A DNA stretch of 64,000 nt from Vibrio porteresiae DSM 19223 (GTDB taxonomy: Bacteria > Pseudomonadota > Gammaproteobacteria > Enterobacterales > Vibrionaceae): assembly GCF_024347055.1 (NCBI RefSeq), contig NZ_AP024896.1, forward strand, positions 558,001-622,000, read 5' to 3'. The position numbers were made by a program, and so were the translations under genes. This document shows positions 46,258 to 54,476 of the stretch, in pieces. Each line of letters begins with the position of its first letter. The first letter of the stretch is position 1. The notes beneath the pieces are model-generated. The model made no database searches. It was not told where the DNA came from and was given only the letters and a program-made list of their open reading frames with translations.

Positions 46258-46764
46258 ATGGACGATTTGGCCGTTCAAGTTAACGCCATACTTGAGCAAC
46301 AACCGCATCAATTACCCCACGAGATTGCCCAGTCACTCAATACCAATGAACTGGCAATTCTTCGCTGTTATTTACCCGAACAGGTGACGGTATTACCTGG
46401 CACTTTGGCTCAGTCATTGCTGGAAACCATCGCCGATTGGCACACAACCGTCACCGTTATCGTGCACTCCGGTGGTTCCATTTTTGAGATTAAAGCGCCA
46501 TTGCCTGCGGGCAAAAATGCGCGGGGCTATTTCAATTTGCTTGGTGAGCCAGGCCAGCTACATGGTCATCTCAAGTTGGATCTTATCGACAATATCGCTT
46601 TGGTCAGCAAGCCGTTTATGGGCAGAGAAAGTCACTACTTTGGCTTTTTTAATCAGGCGGGGGAGTGCGTATTTAAAGTGTATTTGGGGCGTGACGAGCA
46701 GGGCAAACTGCTGCCAGAGCAGGTCAGTGCCTTTGTTGCATTAAAAAATGATTTGAATAATTAA
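46258..46764 (+). CDS. hutX: Haem utilisation cytosolic carrier HutX
   Basis: HutX holds haem in the cytoplasm and passes it to HutZ. The 168-residue sequence has the family features: an N-terminal helical domain (LAQSLLETIADWHTTVTVIVHSGGSIFEIKAPLPAG) and a split-barrel core (YFNLLGEPGQLHGHLKLDLIDNIALVSKPFMGRESHYFGFFNQAGECVFKVYLGRD). It is followed 10 bases later by hutZ. The usual third gene, hutW, is not in front of it. Confidence 0.92.
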   Translation: MDDLAVQVNAILEQQPHQLPHEIAQSLNTNELAILRCYLPEQVTVLPGTLAQSLLETIADWHTTVTVIVHSGGSIFEIKAPLPAGKNARGYFNLLGEPGQLHGHLKLDLIDNIALVSKPFMGRESHYFGFFNQAGECVFKVYLGRDEQGKLLPEQVSAFVALKNDLNN

Positions 46765-46774
46765 GGACACATTT

Positions 46775-47332
46775 ATGGATACCAATGAAAAACAGCAGCG
46801 TCTACAAACTCGCTTAGAACCGGAGATCGTGGAATTTCGTCAACAATGCCGCACATTACAGCTGGCGACGGTTGATGAAAGTGGTGAACCGACCGTGAGT
46901 TATGCTCCGTTTGTTTTCAACGAGCAGGGCTACTTTGTGCTGATTTCAGAAATCGCCCAACATGCGCGTAACCTGAAACAAAATCCCAAATTGTCGATGA
47001 TGATGATTGAAGACGAGAGTCACTCTAAGCAGCTTTATGCGCGTAAACGCCTCACTTTTGCTGCCCATGCTAACCAAGTTGAACGTGACACACCGCTGTG
47101 GCAACGTGTCTTGACTCAACTTGATGCTCGTTTTGGCGACATCATCGGTAAAGTGAGCCAGATGAAAGACTTTAAACTGTATCAATTCACGACCGAACAT
47201 GGTTTGTATGTCAAAGGTTTTGGTCAAGCGTATCAAGTCTCTAACGCGGATCTTGTCGATGTGGTGCATCTTGATGAAGGCCACCAACCTATGACCTCTA
47301 TCCCTGAATTCGACGCGTTACAAAACGCCTAA
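46775..47332 (+). CDS. hutZ: Haem-degrading/utilisation protein HutZ
   Basis: HutZ is a pyridoxamine-phosphate-oxidase-fold protein that binds haem and, in V. cholerae, degrades it to release iron. Over 185 residues it shows LATVDESGEPTVSYAPFVFNEQGYFVLISEIAQHARNLKQNPKLSMMMIEDE, ARKRLTFAAHANQVER and the C-terminal haem-ligand region FGQAYQVSNADLVDVVHLDEGH. It is second in the hutXZ operon. Confidence 0.93.
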   Translation: MDTNEKQQRLQTRLEPEIVEFRQQCRTLQLATVDESGEPTVSYAPFVFNEQGYFVLISEIAQHARNLKQNPKLSMMMIEDESHSKQLYARKRLTFAAHANQVERDTPLWQRVLTQLDARFGDIIGKVSQMKDFKLYQFTTEHGLYVKGFGQAYQVSNADLVDVVHLDEGHQPMTSIPEFDALQNA

Positions 47333-47398
47333 CGGATATGCTTAGTGGCAATGTCACGCGACTTAACATATTGCCAGCATAAAAGTGAAACCGTACAT

Positions 47399-47423
47399 AA
47401 AAGGGAACCAGGTTCCCTTTTTC
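47399..47423 (+). terminator. Terminator after hutXZ
   Basis: AAAAGGGAACC and GGTTCCCTTTT form an 11-bp stem around a single A, followed by Ts. It separates hutXZ from the next transcription unit. Confidence 0.92.
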
Positions 47424-47468
47424 TCGTTATGCCTAAATCCTTCGATAAGCCAATGCGTTAAAACAATT

Positions 47469-47485
47469 ATTAACGAATATTAATG
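47469..47485. promoter_or_regulatory. Second copy of the 17-bp hutX-promoter element
   Basis: ATTAACGAATATTAATG is identical to 46122-46138 and again lies about 39 bases before a Fur-like box. Confidence 0.6.
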
Positions 47486-47507
47486 ATTGTAGACTACGCT
47501 TTTTGTT

Positions 47508-47526
47508 GAGAATGCTTATCATCTTC
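47508..47526. promoter_or_regulatory. Fur-like box upstream of the TadG-like/giant-protein operon
   Basis: GAGAATGCTTATCATCTTC matches the Fur consensus GATAATGATAATCATTATC at 14 of 19 positions, better than the hutX box. It overlaps a possible -35 (TTGAGA at 47506). It lies 34 bases before the first gene of the set. Confidence 0.65.
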
Positions 47527-47559
47527 ATCAATTATTCACCATAAAAGTGTGCTGCATTG

Positions 47560-49149
47560 ATGTCTATTGCTTCGTTTGTGCGCGAGCGTATGAAAGGCCG
47601 AGTGACGGTCAACCAACTTCAAATTAAGTTAGCTGAGTTTACCCAGTGCGAGTCTGGCTCTGCGATGCCATTTCCTGTTTTGGTATTTATTGGCGCGTTG
47701 CTGGCAAGTGTCTATAGCTTTGATACATCACGGATGATCGACAGTGCTTCACAGCTCAAGCGTGCCACCGATGCCGCTGCGATGGCAGTGGGTTATACCG
47801 AATTGGCGAGCAGCAATACGGGCAAAAATAGCGACCTGACCACACTGGCAAGAAACTACATCGGGCAAAACTTGGGTTTGGATTCTGGTCTTGCTGAGCA
47901 AGTCGATCTAAGTACCGTGCGAGTGCAGAAAGGCGAAACCAGTGATGGGGCAGTCACTTACAAAGTGAGTGTCACTACCTCATTTGAAGCCCCAGAGCTT
48001 GGCACTAAAGTCGAGGACAAAACCATCTTCTCTACGGTAGAAGTGATGTCTCGCCCGACCGAAGTGGCGATGATGTTACCCAACACAATTACAGAAACTG
48101 GCTCAGACATAGCGGCTCTAAAGCGAATCGGCAAACAATTTGCCAAAGATTTTATCAATACCAGCAACGATCAAAACCTTGACGATGTTAAACGCTGGAT
48201 GTCACTAATACCGTATAGTCAATCAGTCAATGTTTATGATGCTGCTGATTCTGGTCGTTTGACTCGCTGGGCCGCTCCAGGAGCGCTTAACCCTAGTGAA
48301 CTGCGCAGTCTGTTTCGTACAGGGAAAGTCAATAGTCTGGCAGATGAGCGTTTTCCTGATAGGGCTGCTAACTTACTGTGTCTTTATCGAGGTTTAGGAC
48401 GCGGAGAAAACTTCTTTTGGGATCAACCCCCATCAGGACAGTTTAACGTCTACTACCGTCACGATTTGCCAGAAAATGGTAGTCCAGGTGCGCCGCCTAT
48501 TTCTTGGCAGGGACCCAACCCTGATTTCCCTGATACTCTTGCCATTGATACACGTTGGATTGTAGCTGATAGGGGGTGCCCAAATGCCCCATTATTGCCA
48601 CTGACTAACGAAACTGAAAAGGTTGACGAACGCCTCGATCAGATGTCTACGCGTTTTAACGTGAACTATACCATCGCACTCAGTTGGGCTGCTGCAACGT
48701 TATCACCGCAAATGCGTGGTAGTAATGGTTGGGGCGATAACGAATTGCCGTTGGACTTTGGTTCAGATAACTCCAATTACAAAGCCATCATCATGTTAGC
48801 GAATACCACTGGAGATTGGTTTGATACGGACAGTTATAACTATTATCCCAATCGACCAGATTCAACCAGCGGTGTTGAACAGCGTTTCGTTGATCTTTGC
48901 CGCAGTATTCGATCCAAAAACATACACGTTTATTTTATAGGGGTTCGCCCTGGTGATCCGACGGAGTTTGGTCGGGTGCTGTTTGACAAGGTAGCAGGTC
49001 CAGGAATGCTTATTTGCACTGAAGGAGCGGGCAATATGTATTTTGCCAATGCGACCAACTTTGCCGAAGGCGAGTCACAGATTAAAAGCGCGTTAGAAGA
49101 TATCGCCAAAGACATTCGCCGTAATTACTACGTTCGCCTGATTAACTGA
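47560..49149 (+). CDS. TadG-like pseudopilin with degenerate vWA domain
   Basis: This 529-residue protein has a TadE/TadG-type N-terminus: one membrane helix (FPVLVFIGALLASVYSFDTSRMI, about 35-60) followed by ASQLKRATDAAAMAVGYTEL. After it comes a vWA-like region (TEVAMMLPNTITETGSDIAALKRIGKQFAKDFI ... WMSLIPYSQSVNVY ... ALSWAAATLSPQMRG). The metal-site DxSxS expected at DNTGSM is replaced by PNTITE, so metal binding is probably lost. The C-terminus has SIRSKNIHVYFIGVRPG and ANATNFAEGESQIKSALEDIAKDI, as in TadG proteins. No other Tad genes are near. ATG 47560 is preferred to TTG 47557. Confidence 0.8.
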   Translation: MSIASFVRERMKGRVTVNQLQIKLAEFTQCESGSAMPFPVLVFIGALLASVYSFDTSRMIDSASQLKRATDAAAMAVGYTELASSNTGKNSDLTTLARNYIGQNLGLDSGLAEQVDLSTVRVQKGETSDGAVTYKVSVTTSFEAPELGTKVEDKTIFSTVEVMSRPTEVAMMLPNTITETGSDIAALKRIGKQFAKDFINTSNDQNLDDVKRWMSLIPYSQSVNVYDAADSGRLTRWAAPGALNPSELRSLFRTGKVNSLADERFPDRAANLLCLYRGLGRGENFFWDQPPSGQFNVYYRHDLPENGSPGAPPISWQGPNPDFPDTLAIDTRWIVADRGCPNAPLLPLTNETEKVDERLDQMSTRFNVNYTIALSWAAATLSPQMRGSNGWGDNELPLDFGSDNSNYKAIIMLANTTGDWFDTDSYNYYPNRPDSTSGVEQRFVDLCRSIRSKNIHVYFIGVRPGDPTEFGRVLFDKVAGPGMLICTEGAGNMYFANATNFAEGESQIKSALEDIAKDIRRNYYVRLIN

Positions 49150-49167
49150 TTTTTATTAGGAAGAAAT

Positions 49168-52100
49168 ATGAAAGGTTTCCCAACAGAGTCATCGCTCCAC
49201 GCATTTATGTTAGAGCCACGAATTGTGTTTGATGGTGATGTCGCTGTCACGGCGGCAGAAGTTGCTGACAGTACAACCACTTCACAGGTGACGAGCACTG
49301 ATGCAACAGAATCGTCAAGTGAAGTTAATTCGGACACCAGTGTAACCTCGCAAGCGATAGACGCTGGCAGTACTACAACCAGTGATGAAAGTAGTGATAA
49401 CAGTGCACCAGAAGTTAGTACCACTCAAGATAACATTGTTTCCTCCGGCTACTCTTCAGAAGAAATTTATGATGACACCATCTCTGAATATCTTACTGAT
49501 AAAGTCGATAGCGTAGTGGTTTCTGCTGATGGCAACTATGCATATGCAGTTTCCTATGACCACTCTGTCGTGACGGTATTTTCGATTGCTGAAGATGGCA
49601 CGATTGAACTTGTACAAAACCTACATAGTAGTGATTTGGCTGAATCGTTGACTAATGGTGTTAATGGTGTATCGCGAGTTCAGCTTTCTAGCGATCAATC
49701 TCACCTGTATGTCTACAGTGAAACCAATAACTCCCTACTGACCTTTAGCCGCGATAGTTCAAGTGGAGAGTTAACCTATTCTGGTCAAACGGATTTAAGT
49801 GCGACCTTAAATGGTCGGACAATCAGAGATCTACAAGAGAACAACGGTTATCTCTATGCATCGGTTGGCAGTACTATTTATGCGTTTCAGTCCTCTGATA
49901 ATGGTGTCACGTTTACGGTGTTGGATTCAGAAACCAACGGGGAGAATGGCGTCAAAGGAATTGGAGGCAACACCACCATTAACTTTTCATCAGATGGTTC
50001 GTTACTCTTTGCTAGCAGCAGTAACGGCGATGCTGAAGTGCTGAGCGTTTTTTCTGTTACCGATGGAACGATGACCTATTTAGGTAGTGTCACGGACCTT
50101 GGAGATAAACACTATATTCAGTCAGTTGCAATAAATGAAGATGCAAGTGTCATTTATCTGTTGAACGTTAATGGAGCGACTAGGGAAGTTCTGACGATTA
50201 CTAAAGACACATCATCTACTACTGAGCACAGCTATTCACTAACCAAAAGTGAGGCTGTTGCAAGTGATGTGAGCCAGTTAGTTCTTAGTGAAGATGGGTC
50301 AACCCTATTTACTTTTGGTCGTTCTGTAACGGCATATAGTCTGAACGGCGATGGGACACTGAGTTCAAATACCGCCATGGATTCTAGTAATGCAAAACTC
50401 AATGGTGATATCACCAATTTGGTCCATGCCAACGGTAAGATCTTAACGGTTACAGCGAATGCGTTTAGTATTTTTCAATATCAAACCGCAGCAACCATCT
50501 ACACCGAAGGTAACGATCCTGTTGCCATTTTGCCTAACGGGTTAGTGAGTGATTCAGAGCTGGATCAACTCGGGGACTATAACGGTGCTACCATCAGCAT
50601 CAGCCGCGCTGAAGCGGTAGAAAATAGCAATGACAGTTACTCGCTATTGGCGGGCAATGGACTGACGGTTGATGGCAATAACGTGCTGCTGGACGGCGTC
50701 GTCATTGGTACCTGGAGCGCCAGTGAAGCGGGGGCTTCAGTCACTTTCACCGCTTCGGTTTCTCAAGCCACGGCGCAGATGGTGTTAAGACAAATTGCCT
50801 ACACCAATACCAGTGATGATCCAGATGCAGCAGGTGCTAACGTCACCATGAATGTGACTGTGGCAGATGGTGACGGCGCGCAAAGCACGTTTAATGTGAC
50901 ATTAAATATTATTGACGTTAACGATGCTCCTATACTCACAGGCTCGAACACGCAAACAAACTATACCTCTGGTGATGATTACATCTCGCTATTTTCAGAT
51001 GTCGCTATCGATACGGTAGAGCAGGGTCAATTGGTGTGGAAAGCGATCATTACCATTAATGGGGCTAATGACAGTGATGTACTTTACGTGGATGGTAATG
51101 TCATAAAATTAACAGAGTTCAGCGGTGCGCTGTCGACCGTAAATGGGTTAGTACATCAGGTAATGGATAATAAAGACGGCAGCAAAACAGTGGTGTTGTT
51201 TCTCAATTCAGATCCTCAAGCTGCCGCGAATACCATCAATAGTATTAGTTACCGGACTACGACGCTGACGGGCGAAGGCTCAGTGAGCTTTAATTTGCAA
51301 GTCGTTGAGCAAGGGAATACGAGCAGTGAAACGTCAATCAATAGCTCAGTGACAATTACTCCTCAGCCTAATGAGAACCAACCACCAGTGTTAACCGGGA
51401 ATAACCCCCATCTAACTTATACCGAAAATAGCGGGTCACAGGTATTGTTCAATGGGGTAACGGTTTCAGATCCTGAGATGGATGCGCGTAATGGTGGTCA
51501 AGGAAACTACGCTGGTACTATTGTTTCTGTTGTGAAAGATAGTACTGATACCGAGGGCGAAATAACGATTGTTTCTAATGAGACATATCATTATCAAGGG
51601 ACGCTAATCACTAAGGGAGATGTGGTGATTGCAACGGTGGAATCTACCGATAATGGTCTTATTATCACCTTTACTGATGCGTATAAAACGGCTCCCAATG
51701 CAACTGATGTCAATCAAGTGTTGGCTTTGATTGCGTATACCAATGATGCTAATGCGTTGGCACAAACGACAGATATTACGTTAACGATCACCGATTCGTT
51801 TGGTCAAGATGCACCAACGTGGGTAACTAACGTTGAATTTATTAATACTAACGATGCACCGAGTACATCGTTAGGGGATTTGTACAATCAGGGATTGCTC
51901 AGTTCGATCACTCAATTCAACCAATTTGAGAATATGACTGATATCACGGAAAGTGTTATGTCGCAATCGGGTAACCGTTTGTTTGTGGCGGATAATGAAG
52001 GACACATTGCTGTGTATGCGATGGATAGTTCCTCTGGGCAGCTCAGCTATCTCTCCACATTTACTCGCGATAGCGCTGCAGAAACCTTGTTGACCAATGA

Positions 52101-54348
52101 GGATGGATCGCAGCTCTTTGTCGTGACCACCAAAACAGGTGAATACGGATCTCGTTATAGTGAGATCACTGTTTATACCTCTGACAGTCAAGGCGCTTTA
52201 ACGGCACAACAAGTGGTCGCTATCGACATAAATACCTTTTCTGCTTATGAACCGATGAGGCAGTTTATTTTATCTGACAATGGTGATTACTTTATCTTTC
52301 GATCGAGCTTTGATCTTTATGTATATCAGGTAGATAGTAGTACTGGTACGTTAAGTAATGTAGTGAACTACAGTAATAATTCTGCAGAACCATATGCTTC
52401 TCAGGTAAATACTTTAGCGGTAGCTGGCGATTATCTATTTGTCACCACGCGCACGTCAACTCCAAGCTTGATTGCATATAAATTCGATGAGTCGGGTATG
52501 CACTGGATTGGCTACGTGCAAAACGGCAGTATTGATGCGAACGGAGCGACCATAGAAATTAGCCGAGATGTGAAAGAATTGACGGTGTCTTCTGATGGGC
52601 AGTCTGTGTACGCAGCAACCAGTAATGGTATTGTCCAATATTATTTGAATACTAATGACGGTTCATTTACTGCCGGAGGGGCAGCAGAAGTGAACAACAT
52701 TGTCGATATTGCAATATCACCTAATGGAGGGGTGGTATATGTCACCACCAGTGAGGGAGCACTGCTGCGTTATGCAACTGCCGATGGTAGATTGACGCTG
52801 ATCGAAAGCACATCAATCTCAGATAACACTGCCCACGTTCAAGTAACTCGTGACGGACATGTGTTAGCTGGACAAACAGATTTCGCCTATTTTGGTGTTA
52901 CCCCTTATCAACCTGATATGGCTATTGGAGCAACGGTAACTATGATGCCGACCGTTGAGGTGACCGATCCTGATAGTGCGTTGAGCGATTCATACGCGGG
53001 ATTTACTTTTACCCTCACCAGCAGCGATGCCAACTTGTCGGCAGATAACCTTTCTCTCGACAGCAGCTCAGGTTTTTCTGCCAGTGATGGCACCATCACT
53101 TTCAACGGGGAAACCGTCGCCACTTATGCCTTTACCAATGGGCAATGGGCGCTCACCATTACTGGTAATGTGAGTCAAAGCCAACTTAATACTCTATTAC
53201 ATGCGGTGCAGTATACGGTTAGCGCTGATAGCACCAGTGGTGAGAAGCTCACCTTTACGTTAACCACGGCTGATAATGAAGGGGCAGAAAACAGCAACAG
53301 TTGGACAATGACGGTCGTGGAGGCTATCGAACCGCCGCTGGTCAATTTTGAGCAAGCTTCGATAAGTTCTGAGCAAGGCCAAGCGTTCCAATATCAATTC
53401 GCCCAAGATAGTGTCACGGATCCTCAAGATTTGGCGCTTACTTGGCAGATAGCCGGTTTGCCAGATGGCGTAAGCTTTGATGCCACTACCCACACATTAA
53501 GCGGCACACCAACGCAAGTGGGCAATTATTCAATAACGGTCACCGTGACCAACAGTGGCGGCATGAGCACGACCTTTAGTTTTGTCTTGGCGGTGAGCGC
53601 AGCAAGTGAACCGTCAACACCGACGGACCCGAGCACGCCGAGCGATCCTAATTCACCTGAACAACCCGATGGCAACAATTCTGCCAGCAATGAGCGATTT
53701 ACTCACATTCATGATTTTTCGGCGCAAGAGCCGTTTGCCTCAGAGCCCATGATGGGCGCGGGTATGAATGGTGTAAATAGCGCACCACAAGCGCAATCAT
53801 TGATCGCAAATGGTGATGCGCCACAAGTGAACTCTGTCAGTGTTTCCGAGCTGTTTAATGCAGCGTTAAACACGGTTTCAGCCAGTACTGTTTCAACAAC
53901 GGAACTTTGGTGGCAAGAGCTGCAGCAAAATGATGGCTCTGCAAACAGTGAGTTGTCGGCAAGTGAAGAGGATGGTTCTAGAGTGCAACGCGATCTGTTC
54001 GAACTGCCTGCTCTGTCAGGGTTGAAAGTGGTGAATGTGACTGGCGAAAACGGCCAGCCGCTCCCTGATGGCATCAGCTATAACGCGCAAACGGGTGTGC
54101 TCACGGTCGATAGTGAGGCAGCCAACCGACTGTCGAATCCAACCATCACCGTGACTACGCAAGATGCCAATGGTCAGGTTAAAGAGCTGACCTTACCAAT
54201 TCAAAGCGTGCCGGTTGATAGCCAATCGGTGCAGGCAAGCATGCAACACACCGTTTCTGAACAGATGACCTTAGGGCAGCAAACCCAACAGGTAAGTCAG
54301 CAAGCGATGGCCGTGGAGAATCAACGTCTATTGGCAGAACTGAGCTAA
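49168..54348 (+). CDS. Giant LEPR-motif protein with beta-propeller and cadherin-like repeats
   Basis: This 1726-residue protein has no hydrophobic signal peptide. Residues 15-23 are LEPRIVFDG, a motif found at the N-terminus of many giant bacterial repeat proteins. An acidic Ser/Thr/Asp linker follows (about 25-95), then a first propeller-like block (about 100-430; blades such as VVVSADGNYAYAVSYDHSVVTVFSI), cadherin/Ig-like repeats (about 435-905; VTVADGDGAQSTFNVTLNIIDVNDAPIL), a second propeller (about 910-1250), another cadherin-like unit, a putative-Ig (He_PIG) unit LTWQIAGLPDGVSFDATTHTLSGTPTQVG (near 1424), a Pro/Ser linker and a C-terminal domain. There are no RTX nonapeptides. It is probably a secreted or surface protein exported by the genes downstream. 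Confidence 0.85.
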   Translation: MKGFPTESSLHAFMLEPRIVFDGDVAVTAAEVADSTTTSQVTSTDATESSSEVNSDTSVTSQAIDAGSTTTSDESSDNSAPEVSTTQDNIVSSGYSSEEIYDDTISEYLTDKVDSVVVSADGNYAYAVSYDHSVVTVFSIAEDGTIELVQNLHSSDLAESLTNGVNGVSRVQLSSDQSHLYVYSETNNSLLTFSRDSSSGELTYSGQTDLSATLNGRTIRDLQENNGYLYASVGSTIYAFQSSDNGVTFTVLDSETNGENGVKGIGGNTTINFSSDGSLLFASSSNGDAEVLSVFSVTDGTMTYLGSVTDLGDKHYIQSVAINEDASVIYLLNVNGATREVLTITKDTSSTTEHSYSLTKSEAVASDVSQLVLSEDGSTLFTFGRSVTAYSLNGDGTLSSNTAMDSSNAKLNGDITNLVHANGKILTVTANAFSIFQYQTAATIYTEGNDPVAILPNGLVSDSELDQLGDYNGATISISRAEAVENSNDSYSLLAGNGLTVDGNNVLLDGVVIGTWSASEAGASVTFTASVSQATAQMVLRQIAYTNTSDDPDAAGANVTMNVTVADGDGAQSTFNVTLNIIDVNDAPILTGSNTQTNYTSGDDYISLFSDVAIDTVEQGQLVWKAIITINGANDSDVLYVDGNVIKLTEFSGALSTVNGLVHQVMDNKDGSKTVVLFLNSDPQAAANTINSISYRTTTLTGEGSVSFNLQVVEQGNTSSETSINSSVTITPQPNENQPPVLTGNNPHLTYTENSGSQVLFNGVTVSDPEMDARNGGQGNYAGTIVSVVKDSTDTEGEITIVSNETYHYQGTLITKGDVVIATVESTDNGLIITFTDAYKTAPNATDVNQVLALIAYTNDANALAQTTDITLTITDSFGQDAPTWVTNVEFINTNDAPSTSLGDLYNQGLLSSITQFNQFENMTDITESVMSQSGNRLFVADNEGHIAVYAMDSSSGQLSYLSTFTRDSAAETLLTNEDGSQLFVVTTKTGEYGSRYSEITVYTSDSQGALTAQQVVAIDINTFSAYEPMRQFILSDNGDYFIFRSSFDLYVYQVDSSTGTLSNVVNYSNNSAEPYASQVNTLAVAGDYLFVTTRTSTPSLIAYKFDESGMHWIGYVQNGSIDANGATIEISRDVKELTVSSDGQSVYAATSNGIVQYYLNTNDGSFTAGGAAEVNNIVDIAISPNGGVVYVTTSEGALLRYATADGRLTLIESTSISDNTAHVQVTRDGHVLAGQTDFAYFGVTPYQPDMAIGATVTMMPTVEVTDPDSALSDSYAGFTFTLTSSDANLSADNLSLDSSSGFSASDGTITFNGETVATYAFTNGQWALTITGNVSQSQLNTLLHAVQYTVSADSTSGEKLTFTLTTADNEGAENSNSWTMTVVEAIEPPLVNFEQASISSEQGQAFQYQFAQDSVTDPQDLALTWQIAGLPDGVSFDATTHTLSGTPTQVGNYSITVTVTNSGGMSTTFSFVLAVSAASEPSTPTDPSTPSDPNSPEQPDGNNSASNERFTHIHDFSAQEPFASEPMMGAGMNGVNSAPQAQSLIANGDAPQVNSVSVSELFNAALNTVSASTVSTTELWWQELQQNDGSANSELSASEEDGSRVQRDLFELPALSGLKVVNVTGENGQPLPDGISYNAQTGVLTVDSEAANRLSNPTITVTTQDANGQVKELTLPIQSVPVDSQSVQASMQHTVSEQMTLGQQTQQVSQQAMAVENQRLLAELS

Positions 54349-54370
54349 CACTTTGCCGAATTGAATCCGC

Positions 54371-54399
54371 AATAAGAGCGCGCGCCGCGCACTCTTATT
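54371..54399. other. Strong hairpin between the giant gene and the exporter genes
   Basis: AATAAGAG and CTCTTATT enclose GCGCG/CGCGC with one mismatch, a very stable stem without a T-run. It may protect the upstream mRNA or lower transcription into the exporter genes. Confidence 0.6.
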
Positions 54400-54476
54400 C
54401 ACCTTTAATCGAGGCCAGCTTTCCCGTTCTAAACAAGCAAAAAGGAAAGTGGCTTCATCAGCAGTGGTAACCCGTA

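Noticed and set aside
47560..49149. Part of a Tad pilus locus
   Set aside because: No flp, tadA, tadB/C, rcpA or tadV genes are near and the vWA metal site is lost.
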